Shown here piece after piece: positions 1-8,488 of a stretch of 64,000 nucleotides of DNA (position 1 is its first letter; each line of letters starts with the position of its first letter). The stretch is from Halopseudomonas pertucinogena. Lineage in GTDB: Bacteria; Pseudomonadota; Gammaproteobacteria; Pseudomonadales; Pseudomonadaceae. Below the pieces are notes generated by a model. That model did not search any database, was not told the origin of the DNA, and worked only from the letters and a program-made list of their open reading frames with translations. The position numbers and the translations under genes were made by a program. Location: assembly GCF_014646575.1 (NCBI RefSeq), contig NZ_BMNN01000003.1, positions 269,596 to 333,595 of the forward strand. The letters run 5' to 3'.

Positions 1-24
1 AGTTTCCGGACGACCAATAGAACC

Positions 25-46
25 GGGCCGCAGCGAGGTGCGGCCC
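25..46 (-). terminator. Possible terminator hairpin after the yqjK-like gene
   Basis: An 8-bp perfect stem (GGGCCGCA / TGCGGCCC) with a 6-nt loop lies about 30 bp beyond the stop of the first minus-strand gene. There is no clear T-run after it on the minus strand, so it may be a weak or factor-assisted terminator. Confidence 0.35.
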
Positions 47-77
47 GTAAGACAGGAACCAGACGTGAGGCTGGCAG

Positions 78-356
78 TTATTCCGATTTACCGCTGGCCA
101 TCGCCAGGCCCGGCATCAGCATGCTGCCGAGGCGGAACAGGTTACCACCCTGACTGAGCAGCAAGCGCGGTCCCTTGGAGCCGATAATCTTGCCTGCCAG
201 CAGCCCACCCACCGACGCCACCGCTACCCAGACCAGGGGGGGTATCCTGGCAACCGCGGCGCGGCGTTCGCGACCATCAAGCTTGAGCAGGGCCAGCTCT
301 ATCGCCAGTTGCTCGTCCAGTGTCCGGATCTGGTTTTCCAGCATCTTGCGGCTCAT
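78..356 (-). CDS. YqjK-like small membrane-associated protein
   Basis: 92-residue protein, the last of a three-gene minus-strand cluster that resembles E. coli yqjD-yqjE-yqjK. An amphipathic N-terminal helix (about residues 1-36, rich in Glu, Arg and Leu) is followed by a hydrophobic glycine-rich segment (about 40-60, PPLVWVAVASVGGLLAGKII). The start is well supported: AAGGAG sits 7 nt before the ATG. That start lies inside the 3' end of the upstream yqjE-like frame, an 80-bp overlap in a different frame on the same strand. The molecular function of this family is not established; the cluster is usually linked to the inner membrane and stationary phase or stress. The assignment rests on size, position and composition. 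Confidence 0.7.
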   Translation of the reverse strand: MSRKMLENQIRTLDEQLAIELALLKLDGRERRAAVARIPPLVWVAVASVGGLLAGKIIGSKGPRLLLSQGGNLFRLGSMLMPGLAMASGKSE

Positions 357-780
357 TGAATTGCTCCTTCAAGGCTTTCAGCTGGCGGTTGGTCGCCGGG
401 AATGACAGGCTCTTCGCAAACTTCTTGCAATAGGCCGCCATCACGCCCATCGCCACCAGTTGCACCGCTATAAAGGTGACAATCCCGAGGGCGACCGAGT
501 CCAGCCAGACGTACACCAGCCAGCCGAGCAACGTGGAAAGACCGATCCATGCCAGAATGGCGATCGGTATCATGGCCAGCCCGAGAACCAGCAGGCGACC
601 GGAGTCGCCCGCCGCCAGGCGCAGCTCCAACCCGGCCAGGCGAACCAGGTCGCCACCGGCCAGAGCGGCATGTTCCAGCCACTCCACCGATGACTTCAGT
701 TCGCCGAGCAGCGGTTGCGGCTCTTGGGGCTGACCCCCCGCGTCTCCACTCTCGGGAGTGCTCTGCCCTGGGACTGTCAT
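277..780 (-). CDS. YqjE-like phage-holin-family membrane protein
   Basis: 167-residue protein with two adjacent transmembrane helices (about residues 63-90 and 92-115), the layout of the YqjE / 'phage holin family' proteins (a misleading name: this is a chromosomal housekeeping family). Its ATG overlaps the stop of the preceding DUF883 gene by 4 bases (ATGA), so the two are probably translationally coupled. The last 25 or so residues (after KALKEQFN) form a polar, low-complexity tail rich in Asp, Gly and Pro, encoded by the region that also encodes the N-terminus of the next gene. Relatives usually end near KALKEQ, so the tail may result from loss of the original stop codon. Confidence 0.75.
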   Translation of the reverse strand: MTVPGQSTPESGDAGGQPQEPQPLLGELKSSVEWLEHAALAGGDLVRLAGLELRLAAGDSGRLLVLGLAMIPIAILAWIGLSTLLGWLVYVWLDSVALGIVTFIAVQLVAMGVMAAYCKKFAKSLSFPATNRQLKALKEQFNEPQDAGKPDPDTGRATGDRAGPAQA

Positions 781-1094
781 TTTTTCGAGGTCAGTTGCGC
801 TACGAGGAAGCCGGCGGCAAAGGCAATGCCAAGCGTTGCCAGCGGTTTGTCATGCAGATAGCTGTTGGCCTGATCACAGAGTTCGGTGGCCTTGCTCTTG
901 CCCTTACCCAGCTGCGCCTCGGCATCCTGTTTCCAGTTCATCCCCGCCGCCTCGGCGGCATGACGGAAATGCTCCTTGGCTTCCATGAGCTTGCTATAGG
1001 CAGCCGACACTGCTTCCTTGCCGGATTCGATCTCCGCCTTCCTGTCAGCGTTGTTCTGGTTTGCTACGGGTCCGTTATTCTCAACAGCAGTCAT
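777..1094 (-). CDS. DUF883 family protein (YqjD/ElaB-like)
   Basis: 105-residue protein, first of the yqjD-yqjE-yqjK-like cluster. The N-terminal two thirds are a charged helix (NADRKAEIESGKEAV, then KLMEAKEHFRHAAEAAG). The C-terminus is one hydrophobic helix with glycines (LATLGIAFAAGFLVAQL) ending in the basic tail TSKK, the tail-anchor pattern of DUF883. In E. coli, YqjD and ElaB are inner-membrane proteins that bind ribosomes in stationary phase under RpoS control. The ATG at 1094 is chosen over an upstream in-frame codon because AAGGAG lies 8 nt before it and the upstream extension has no family character. Confidence 0.85.
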   Translation of the reverse strand: MTAVENNGPVANQNNADRKAEIESGKEAVSAAYSKLMEAKEHFRHAAEAAGMNWKQDAEAQLGKGKSKATELCDQANSYLHDKPLATLGIAFAAGFLVAQLTSKK

Positions 1095-1198
1095 GTTCGT
1101 GGCTCCTTGATAGCTTCGGAAAGGTCGGGCTAATCGCCCTGACACAATACTTGACTATGGGAAGCCGTCCCGTGTTCCCGCTTTATTCACCTGACAGC

Positions 1199-2041
1199 TC
1201 AGGGACCGCCGGCCAGCCAGTCCATGCGCCAGCTGCCCTGCCCCGACTGCGCCAGTCTGGCGGCGAGCCAGGGCAGTGTCTCTTCCAGCTGTTCCCACAG
1301 CGGCCAGGGCGGGTTCACCAGCATCAGGCCTGACCCATTCAGCCCCAGATTGGTATCCATCGGCCGCACGCCCAGCTCGACGCGCAGCACCTTGGGCAGG
1401 CCCGCGTCGCCCATGCGCCGGTAGAACTCGCGCAGCTGGCGCTCGTCCTTGATCGGGTACCACAAGGCGATGATGGTCTGGCGCATGCGCTGGACGGCGG
1501 CCTGCACCTGCGCTACGCAGCGCTCCAGATCATCGCCCTTCTCGAACGGCGGATCCAGCAGCCACAGCGCGCGTTTTTCCGCCACCGGCAGAAATGCCCG
1601 GGGTAATTCATAACCGTCGCGCTGATGCACGGCGACCCGGTCGTCAGCGGCAAAGTGCTCCCTGAGGGTCGCCGCATCCTCTGGATGGAGCTCGCTGAGA
1701 ATCAGCCTGTCATGCGCACGCAATGCGGCCGCGGCCAGCTGCGGCGAGCCGGGGTACAGACCAAGCTCACCGTCCGGGTTATACAGGCTGATTGCGTCGC
1801 GGTAGTCCGCCAGCAGTTCCGGCAGATCATCCCGCTCCCACAGACGGCCAATGCCATCAAGATATTCACCGGTGCGGCCGGCGTCGGTTCCCGTCAGATC
1901 ATACAGACCGGTGCCGGCATGGCTGTCCAGATAACAGAGCGGCGCGTCCTTGCGCTGCATGAGGCGAATCATCCGCAGCACGACGGCATGCTTGAGGACG
2001 TCGGCGTGATTGCCGGCGTGAAAGCTGTGGCGATAGTTCAT
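1199..2041 (-). CDS. rlmJ: 23S rRNA (adenine-2030-N6)-methyltransferase RlmJ
   Basis: 280 residues, the normal RlmJ length. The protein starts MNYRHSFHAGNHADVLKH, the family's hallmark N-terminus. The SAM-binding region has YLDSHAGTGLYDL (about 38-50), and the catalytic N6-adenine MTase motif is LDPPFEKGDD (Asp163-Pro-Pro-Phe). It methylates A2030 of 23S rRNA before ribosome assembly, using SAM, and acts alone in the cytoplasm. GGAAGAG precedes the ATG. It is transcribed in the same direction as the CYTH-CHAD gene upstream, with a 65-bp gap, so an operon is possible but not required. Confidence 0.95.
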   Translation of the reverse strand: MNYRHSFHAGNHADVLKHAVVLRMIRLMQRKDAPLCYLDSHAGTGLYDLTGTDAGRTGEYLDGIGRLWERDDLPELLADYRDAISLYNPDGELGLYPGSPQLAAAALRAHDRLILSELHPEDAATLREHFAADDRVAVHQRDGYELPRAFLPVAEKRALWLLDPPFEKGDDLERCVAQVQAAVQRMRQTIIALWYPIKDERQLREFYRRMGDAGLPKVLRVELGVRPMDTNLGLNGSGLMLVNPPWPLWEQLEETLPWLAARLAQSGQGSWRMDWLAGGP

Positions 2042-2106
2042 GACTCTTCCAGAAAAATAGCTGTGCGGTGGGATCGCCCCGGGGCGATCCCGCTTCGAGA
2101 GGCAGG

Positions 2107-3510
2107 TCAGCCGTTCAGCTCGCGCCAGGCATCCAGTCGACGGATCTTCTGGCCTTGCTTGCGTAACGCAGCCAGCAACCCCGGCTGCACGTCCGGCTCT
2201 ACCAGCGGGTATTGTTCGAGCAGAGCCTGCAGTTTGTTCAACTCACCGTAGAGCCGGTCGGCTTCCGGCACCTCCAGAAACTGGCGAAAGCCCGACAGCA
2301 GAAAAGCCAGCCGTTGCAGCCTGGGTTGCTGGTCCAGCCAGACATTGACCTCGTCATCCGCGTCGTTCTGATGGGGTACCCGAAGCTCCTGTATCTCCCT
2401 GGCCACCGCAGCAAGCAACCAGCGGGGCAGCGTCAGCGCACCAACCCGATCACCCCGCGGCGGGCGCCCGTTTTTCCAGCCGGCTTCATGCAGCCACAGT
2501 GCCAGACTCAGAAACAGCTGTCCCCAGGCAGGATCATCAACGCTGCGTTCGAACACGGCGGGCGCCTGCTCCCGGGCTGCGCGGCCCTCTTCGTCGTCGG
2601 CCCAGCCAGCCAGCACCAAAGGGCGGTATTGCTGCAACAGCTCATCCAGTACCGGAACGAAGTCCCGGCTGGTACTGCGCGGTACCGCCAGATCGAACAC
2701 GCTGAAAAATGCCCGCAGACTGACCAGCTGGGAGACCAGATCACGGAACAGCCGCCACTGGCCGCTGAAGCGGTATTGTTCGGCCAGGCGCTGACTGTGC
2801 CCGAGCAATTGCCAGCCGGCCGCCGCGACGATCTCGTCCACCGGCGTAGCCGCCGACCAGGGATGGGCTTCCAGCTGCAGCTCGTAGCTGGCTGGATCGT
2901 ACAGCCGATACCCCCGCTCGGCCTTGCTGATATCACAGGGCATCAGCGAAACATCGCCAGCCAGGCTGACCGCCAGCTCAAGCAGCGCGGCGGGCGAACC
3001 GCTGCGCAGTTCCAGCTCCAGCTCGCAGATAGGCTCGGCGCGACCATCGGCCAGCACCTCACCCTGATCAAGCGCTGCCTCCACTTCCACCTGTTCTTCA
3101 CCGCGCTGCCAGCGCAGGATGGCCTTGGTCCGCTGGAAGTCCGTGGTGAACATCGGCTGCAGGCTGAGCTTGTCGAGCCCGGCCAGGCTGGCCGGCCAGC
3201 AACTGTCGTCCAGCAGTGTCAGGTCGAGGGCGGGGCCGCCCACCGGCCAGTCCCATTCGTTGCGCTCGGACAGCCCGGCCACGCTCTGGCCCTTGCTCTT
3301 GAGCGTCTGGATGAACTGCTCGCCGTCGCGCCTTACCCGCAGGGCAACCCGGGCCGCTGCCAGATCCCGCGCAGCCGTATCGTAGTACTGGTTATACAGC
3401 GTGCCGGTCTGCCAGTCGCCGACCAGACGCTCATTCAACAAGGGGTGCTGACGCAGAACAGCCAGCGCCGACGGGGAGACCCGCAGTTTTATTTCTGTTT
3501 CCTTGACCAT
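2107..3510 (-). CDS. CYTH-CHAD protein, probable inorganic triphosphatase (YgiF-like)
   Basis: 467 residues. The N-terminal CYTH domain (about 1-200) begins with the signature ExExK (Glu4, Glu6, Lys8 in KETEIKLRV) and carries the further Arg/Lys-rich tunnel strands (ALRVRRDGEQFIQTLKSKG). The C-terminal half (about 215-467) is helical and His/Arg-rich, fitting a CHAD domain. In E. coli, YgiF hydrolyses inorganic triphosphate; CHAD domains bind polyphosphate. The gene lies divergent from, and about 130 bp away from, the phosphate-transport pair DUF47-pit, which fits a role in phosphate or polyphosphate metabolism; that link is inference. Confidence 0.85.
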   Translation of the reverse strand: MVKETEIKLRVSPSALAVLRQHPLLNERLVGDWQTGTLYNQYYDTAARDLAAARVALRVRRDGEQFIQTLKSKGQSVAGLSERNEWDWPVGGPALDLTLLDDSCWPASLAGLDKLSLQPMFTTDFQRTKAILRWQRGEEQVEVEAALDQGEVLADGRAEPICELELELRSGSPAALLELAVSLAGDVSLMPCDISKAERGYRLYDPASYELQLEAHPWSAATPVDEIVAAAGWQLLGHSQRLAEQYRFSGQWRLFRDLVSQLVSLRAFFSVFDLAVPRSTSRDFVPVLDELLQQYRPLVLAGWADDEEGRAAREQAPAVFERSVDDPAWGQLFLSLALWLHEAGWKNGRPPRGDRVGALTLPRWLLAAVAREIQELRVPHQNDADDEVNVWLDQQPRLQRLAFLLSGFRQFLEVPEADRLYGELNKLQALLEQYPLVEPDVQPGLLAALRKQGQKIRRLDAWRELNG

Positions 3511-3580
3511 TCCGATTCTCGTGACTAATAGCCTTTTGCAGACGCCCGCGTCCGGATTGTTACCATTTTCAGCCTATCGG

Positions 3581-3609
3581 GTGACCATGCCGTGAACCGG
3601 GACTATAAT
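3581..3609 (+). promoter_or_regulatory. Sigma-70 promoter for the DUF47-pit pair
   Basis: A perfect -10 hexamer TATAAT (3604-3609) lies exactly 17 bp after GTGACC (3581-3586; four of six match to TTGACA). Transcription would start near 3616, about 25 nt before the ATG at 3641. No Pho box was recognised, so constitutive expression seems likely. Confidence 0.6.
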
Positions 3610-3640
3610 CAGCCACCCTTCAAGCCTTGGAGCTCGGTAT

Positions 3641-4318
3641 ATGCCCAACAATCCTATCCTCAATCTCTTCGGTCGTTCACCCATCGGCCCGATGCAGCGG
3701 CATATGGCCAAGGCCCATGAATGCACAGAACAGCTGGTGCCCTTTATCGATGCCCTGATGGCAGAGGACTGGGTCGAAGCCGAACGCATTCAGCTGCAGA
3801 TATCCCACCTTGAACGCGAAGCCGACCAGATGAAGAAGAATATTCGCGTCAGTCTGCCCAACAGTCTGTTCCTCTCGGTTCCGCGCTCCGACCTGCTCGA
3901 ACTGCTCAGTGTACAGGACAAGATTGCCAACCGCGCCAAGGATATTGCTGGCCTGATGCTGGGACGCAAGATGAAGATCCACCCTGATGCGCAACCCGCA
4001 TTCAGAAGCTTCGTCGTGCGCTCGGTGGATGCCTCGGCACAGGCACTGCTGGCTATCCGCGAACTGAGCGAGCTGATGGAGACCAGCTTCGCCGGCCGCG
4101 AGCTCAAGCATATGGAGAGTCTGATCGACGAGCTCGAGCACATCGAGCACGAAACAGATGAAATGCAGATCAAGCTGCGGGCCCAACTGTACAAGCGAGA
4201 GGCCGTTCTACCTCCGGTGGACGTCATGTTCACCTACCAGATCATCGAATGGATCGGTGATGTGGCCGACCGCGCGGAACGCGTCGGCAACCGTCTGGGA
4301 ATCATCATGGCCCGTTAA
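3641..4318 (+). CDS. DUF47 / TIGR00153 PhoU-like pit accessory protein
   Basis: 225-residue, all-helical protein of the PhoU-like DUF47 family (TIGR00153), almost always encoded just upstream of a low-affinity phosphate transporter, as here (pit follows after 36 bp). Recognisable segments include NPILNLFGRSPIGPMQRHM at the N-terminus and repeated E-x2-D helix motifs (LIDELEHIEHETDEMQ) that in PhoU-like proteins bind metal clusters. It probably modulates Pit activity at the cytoplasmic membrane face; the mechanism is not established. GGAG lies 8 nt before the start codon. Confidence 0.9.
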   Translation: MPNNPILNLFGRSPIGPMQRHMAKAHECTEQLVPFIDALMAEDWVEAERIQLQISHLEREADQMKKNIRVSLPNSLFLSVPRSDLLELLSVQDKIANRAKDIAGLMLGRKMKIHPDAQPAFRSFVVRSVDASAQALLAIRELSELMETSFAGRELKHMESLIDELEHIEHETDEMQIKLRAQLYKREAVLPPVDVMFTYQIIEWIGDVADRAERVGNRLGIIMAR

Positions 4319-4354
4319 CGGCTGAATCTTTTCATTCACAAGAGTTTTAAACTT

Positions 4355-5605
4355 ATGACCCTGATCGCAGAATACGGCACCATTCTGTTGGTGCTCGCCT
4401 GCTTGTTCGGCTTCTTCATGGCATGGGGGGTAGGCGCCAACGACGTCGCCAATGCCATGGGCACGTCGGTCGGCTCCCGAGCCCTGACCATCAAGCAGGC
4501 AATTCTCATTGCAATGGTCTTCGAGTTCCTCGGCGCCTATCTTGCCGGCGGCTCAGTCACCCAGACGATCCGCAGCGGTATTGTCGATGCCTCGATGATC
4601 ACGCCCGATCAGATGGTGTTCGGGATGCTGGCATCGCTGCTGGCGGCGGGGACCTGGCTGCTGGTGGCCTCGATCAAGGGCTGGCCGGTATCTACCACCC
4701 ATTCCATCATCGGCGCGGTCATCGGTTTTGCCGCGGTCGGGGTGTCAGTGGATTCGGTGCGCTGGGCCGGCGTATTGCCGATCGTCTCAAGCTGGGTCAT
4801 CTCCCCGCTCTTGGCCGGCACCATCAGCTTCATGATCTTCATGAGCGTGCACCGGCTGATTCTGGATACCGACAATCCCTTCGCCAATGCCAAACGCTAT
4901 ATCCCGATCTACATGTTTGCGGTCGGCTTCATCCTCACCCTGATGACCCTGACCAAGGGCCTCAAGCACGTCGGCCTGGACCTGAGCGACATGGAAAGCT
5001 TCGGCCTGGCGGTGCTGGCCGGCCTGGTGGTGACCGGCCTTGGCGTACTGCTGATGAGCCGCATCAAGGAAGACAGTGGCGGCACCGTTCACGCCAACGG
5101 CGTCGAGCGGGTGTTCGCCATCCTGATGATCTTCACCGCCTGTGCCATGGCCTTCGCCCACGGCTCCAACGACGTGGCCAACGCGGTAGGCCCGCTGGCG
5201 GCCATCGTCGGCGTGTTGCAGTCAGGTGTTATCCAGGCCGAGTCTACCGTACCGGGCTGGGTGCTGCTGCTGGGCGCCGTGGGTATCGTGGTGGGTCTGG
5301 CTACCTATGGCTACAAGGTCATCACCACCATCGGCAAGCACATCACCGAGCTGACGCCGAGCCGCGGTTTCGCCGCCGAGCTGGCCGCAGCCTCCACCGT
5401 CGTCGGCGCTTCCGGTCTCGGCCTGCCGGTCTCCACCACCCACACCCTGGTCGGCGCGATTCTCGGGGTCGGCATGGCGCGCGGGATCGCGGCGCTCAAC
5501 CTGCGTGTCATCGGCAGCATCTTCACCTCGTGGGTGGTCACCCTGCCGGCAGGCGCAATCCTGTCGATCGTGTACTTCTCGGTGTTCTCGACCATCTTCC
5601 GCTGA
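4355..5605 (+). CDS. pit: Low-affinity inorganic phosphate transporter Pit
   Basis: 416-residue membrane protein of the PiT family (solute carrier 20). Both halves carry the duplicated signature: GANDVANAMGTSVGSRALT near residue 28 and AHGSNDVANAVGPLAAIVG near residue 270, each paired with a PVSTTHSIIGA / PVSTTHTLVGA helix. About ten transmembrane helices are visible. The family imports phosphate as a neutral metal-phosphate complex driven by the proton gradient (some members use sodium). It forms an operon with the DUF47 gene upstream. At 416 residues it is shorter than E. coli PitA (about 499) and close to the usual Pseudomonas form. Confidence 0.93.
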   Translation: MTLIAEYGTILLVLACLFGFFMAWGVGANDVANAMGTSVGSRALTIKQAILIAMVFEFLGAYLAGGSVTQTIRSGIVDASMITPDQMVFGMLASLLAAGTWLLVASIKGWPVSTTHSIIGAVIGFAAVGVSVDSVRWAGVLPIVSSWVISPLLAGTISFMIFMSVHRLILDTDNPFANAKRYIPIYMFAVGFILTLMTLTKGLKHVGLDLSDMESFGLAVLAGLVVTGLGVLLMSRIKEDSGGTVHANGVERVFAILMIFTACAMAFAHGSNDVANAVGPLAAIVGVLQSGVIQAESTVPGWVLLLGAVGIVVGLATYGYKVITTIGKHITELTPSRGFAAELAAASTVVGASGLGLPVSTTHTLVGAILGVGMARGIAALNLRVIGSIFTSWVVTLPAGAILSIVYFSVFSTIFR

Positions 5606-5693
5606 CGCCAGCGGCTGGCTGTCGTAAGCTGGCCTGACAGTTACACCCTGCGATCGTGCACACGGTCGCAGGGCTTCAGTCAGGAGTACCGTT

Positions 5694-6845
5694 ATGCCTC
5701 TGCCTTCGCTCAGGGCGCAATTTGCTGCCCTGCTGCAAACACCCTCCATCAGTTGCACTCAGCCGGAGCTGGATCAGTCCAACCTGCCGGTCATCCACCT
5801 GCTGGCCGACTGGCTTGGCAATCTGGGCTTCGACTGCCGCATCCAGCCAATCGACGGCGCACCGGGCAAGGCCAACCTCATCGCCACCCTGGGTACCGGC
5901 ACCGGTGGGCTGGTACTGGCCGGGCATACCGACACCGTGCCCTGCAACCCGGACCGCTGGCAGAATGATCCCTTCGATCTGACCGAAAAGGATGGCCGCT
6001 GGTACGGCCTGGGCAGCTGCGACATGAAGGGCTTCTTTCCGCTGATCATCGAAGCCCTGCAGCCATTACTGGATCAGCCGTTCAAACAGCCGCTGATCAT
6101 CCTCGCCACCGCTGACGAAGAGAGCGCCATGGGCGGCGCCCAGGCGCTGGTCGTCGACGACCTGTCCGGCGCACGTCATGCGGTCATCGGCGAGCCGACC
6201 GGCATGCAGCCGATCCGCGTGCACAAAGGGATATTGATGGAGCGGGTCGACATCATCGGCAAGGCCGGCCATTCGTCGGACCCAACCCTGGGGCGCAATG
6301 CCATCGAGGCCATGCACCAGGTGATCAGTGAACTGATGACACTGCGCACCGGCTGGCAGCGCCAGTGGCACAACCCGCTGTTCAGCGTCCCCACTCCCAC
6401 CTTGAACCTGGGTTGCATTCACGGGGGCGACAACCCCAACCGCATCTGCGGCCGCTGCGCCCTGGAGTTCGACCTGCGCCCACTCCCCGGCATGGACCCG
6501 GAGGAACTGCGCGCCACTATCCGCCAGCGTCTGGCGGCGGTCGCCGAGCAACATCAGGTGGCAATTGACTACCAGCCCCTGTTCCCCGGCGTCGCCCCGC
6601 TGGATACACCGGCCAATGCCGAGATCGTCCGCGCCTGCGAGCAGCTGACCGGGCACAGTGCCGGCAGTGTCGCCTTTGCCACCGAAGGCCCGTATCTGAA
6701 CCAGCTGGGTCTGCAGACGGTGATTCTCGGGCCTGGTGACATAGCCCAGGCACACCAGCCGGACGAGTATCTTTCCATCGACCGGATAGAGCCGACGGTG
6801 CGGGTGCTGCGGGAGCTGATCGGGCGGTTCTGTCTGCGGGGGTAG
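5694..6845 (+). CDS. argE: Acetylornithine deacetylase ArgE
   Basis: 383-residue M20-family metallohydrolase that removes acetate from N-acetylornithine in arginine synthesis. Metal and catalytic residues are in place: His78 and Asp80 in AGHTDTVP, Asp110 in GSCDMKG, Glu142 in TADEESAMGGA, and the later GHSSDPTLGRNAIE dimerisation segment. AGGAG precedes the ATG by 7 nt. Most Pseudomonas use the ArgJ ornithine acetyltransferase cycle and also carry an argE homolog next to argA, as here; the two are separated by the oppositely oriented amn. Specificity within M20 is inferred from length, motifs and context. Confidence 0.9.
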   Translation: MPLPSLRAQFAALLQTPSISCTQPELDQSNLPVIHLLADWLGNLGFDCRIQPIDGAPGKANLIATLGTGTGGLVLAGHTDTVPCNPDRWQNDPFDLTEKDGRWYGLGSCDMKGFFPLIIEALQPLLDQPFKQPLIILATADEESAMGGAQALVVDDLSGARHAVIGEPTGMQPIRVHKGILMERVDIIGKAGHSSDPTLGRNAIEAMHQVISELMTLRTGWQRQWHNPLFSVPTPTLNLGCIHGGDNPNRICGRCALEFDLRPLPGMDPEELRATIRQRLAAVAEQHQVAIDYQPLFPGVAPLDTPANAEIVRACEQLTGHSAGSVAFATEGPYLNQLGLQTVILGPGDIAQAHQPDEYLSIDRIEPTVRVLRELIGRFCLRG

Positions 6846-6883
6846 GGTGTTGCCCTGTGCGGTTGGCTTTGTCCTCTCCCCCT

Positions 6884-8353
6884 CTACCTGAACGGCGGCT
6901 CGTCAAAGCTGCGCAGCTTGCGCGAGTGCAGGCTGCTGTCCCCGCGCAGCCGCTCCAGCGCGGCAATCCCGATATGCAGGTGCTGGGTCACCGCTCTCTC
7001 GTAGAACGCCCCTGCCGCCCCGGGCAGCTTGATCTCGCTGTGCAGCGGCTTGTCCGACACGCACAGCAAGGTTCCATAGGGCACCCGCAGGCGATATCCC
7101 TGTGCGGCAATGGTGCCGCTTTCCATGTCCACCGCCACCGCCCTCGCCAGGTTGATCAGCGGTCGCTCCTGGGCCCAGCGCAGCTCCCAGTTGCGGTCAT
7201 CGTAGGTGAGGACGGTGCCGGTACGCAGGCGCCGTTTCAGCGCGTCACCATGATCGCCCGTGACCTCGGCAGCGGCATCCTGCAGCGCCTGCTGCACCTC
7301 TGCCAGCGCCGGCAATGGAATGTTGGGCGGCAGCACCCGGTCGAGAATCCCGTCCCGGCGCATATAGGCGTGGGCCAGCACGTAATCGCCGATGGTCTGC
7401 GACTGGCGCAGGCCGCCGCAGTGGCCGATCATCAGCCAGCAGTGCGGGCGCAGCACCGCCAGATGATCGGTGATGTTCTTGGCATTGGACGGGCCCACAC
7501 CGATATTGACCAGGGTGATGCCGTCGCCGTCCGCCGCCTGCAGGTGGTAGGCCGGCATCTGAAACTTGTGCCACACCACACTGTCGAGTATCGCCTGCAT
7601 CTCGCCCTCGGCCATGCCGCGCTCGACGATGATGTTGCCCGGAAGCACCATGCGGCAGAAACGCGAATCGCCCAGCAGCATGTCGAGCCCGTGGCGCACG
7701 AACTGGTCGACGTACCTGTGGTAGTTGGTCAGCAGTATCCAGGGCTGCACGTGCCGCCAGTCGCTGCCGGTGTAATGCACCAGCCGGCGCAGGGAAAAAT
7801 CCACCCGCGCCGCATCGAACAGGGCCAGCGGCAGGGGATCGCTGTGTTGCCAGTCGATCAGGCCATCGGCGCTGCCGTCAGTCGCGGCGGCCAGGTCGGT
7901 GCTGGGGAACACTCTTGCCAATTCGGAGGCGGTCACCCCCGAACCGGCGAGCTCGTCCCCCTGGTCGACCACATAGGGATAGGGAATCGGCTGCTCGCTG
8001 ACGCCCACCTCGATGCGCACCCTGAATTCGCTCATCAGTGGCCGCAGCTGCTCCAGCAGATAGCCCCGGAAATCGTTCGGGTGGGTCACGGTAATACTGT
8101 AGGTGCCCGGCACCTGCACCTTGGCCCAGGCCCTTGCACTGGAGCCGGGCGCGCCGTCGCCGGCCCAGCTCAGACGCAATTCAGGATAGCGGAACAGTCG
8201 CAGCTGCTCGGCGGTCGGGCGGCTGCGATCCTTTACATAGCCCTTCAGCGACTTGCTCAGCGCCTCCACCGCCTGTTGATACAACAGTGCCAGTCGGTCC
8301 ACCGCCGCTTCGGGCGTGGTCACTGCAATGAAGTTGTCGGAACCCGTAGTCAC
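6884..8353 (-). CDS. amn: AMP nucleosidase
   Basis: 489-residue AMP nucleosidase (E. coli 484), which hydrolyses AMP to adenine and ribose 5-phosphate and so controls adenylate pools. The N-terminal Amn-specific domain (about 1-175, including GTYSITVTHPNDFRGYLLEQL) is followed by a nucleoside-phosphorylase-type domain with NIGVGPSNAKNITDHLAVLRP and the substrate site AVDMESGTIAAQGYR. The start is GTG at 8353, preceded by AGAGAG; the reading frame stays open far upstream but that extension is antisense to argA and ilvD and is not protein-like. Divergent from argA with a 135-bp AT-richer spacer that must hold both promoters. Confidence 0.93.
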   Translation of the reverse strand: MTTGSDNFIAVTTPEAAVDRLALLYQQAVEALSKSLKGYVKDRSRPTAEQLRLFRYPELRLSWAGDGAPGSSARAWAKVQVPGTYSITVTHPNDFRGYLLEQLRPLMSEFRVRIEVGVSEQPIPYPYVVDQGDELAGSGVTASELARVFPSTDLAAATDGSADGLIDWQHSDPLPLALFDAARVDFSLRRLVHYTGSDWRHVQPWILLTNYHRYVDQFVRHGLDMLLGDSRFCRMVLPGNIIVERGMAEGEMQAILDSVVWHKFQMPAYHLQAADGDGITLVNIGVGPSNAKNITDHLAVLRPHCWLMIGHCGGLRQSQTIGDYVLAHAYMRRDGILDRVLPPNIPLPALAEVQQALQDAAAEVTGDHGDALKRRLRTGTVLTYDDRNWELRWAQERPLINLARAVAVDMESGTIAAQGYRLRVPYGTLLCVSDKPLHSEIKLPGAAGAFYERAVTQHLHIGIAALERLRGDSSLHSRKLRSFDEPPFR

Positions 8354-8488
8354 TTTGCTCTCTCTTCTGATCGGTCTGTGTATGCATATATCTTGCCTGC
8401 GTTTCAGGCTGATGGCACCACCGGTGCCCGGGCCTTGATGGACCGCCACCATTATCTCTACACTGGCGTTTTCCCACGGAACAGCAGC

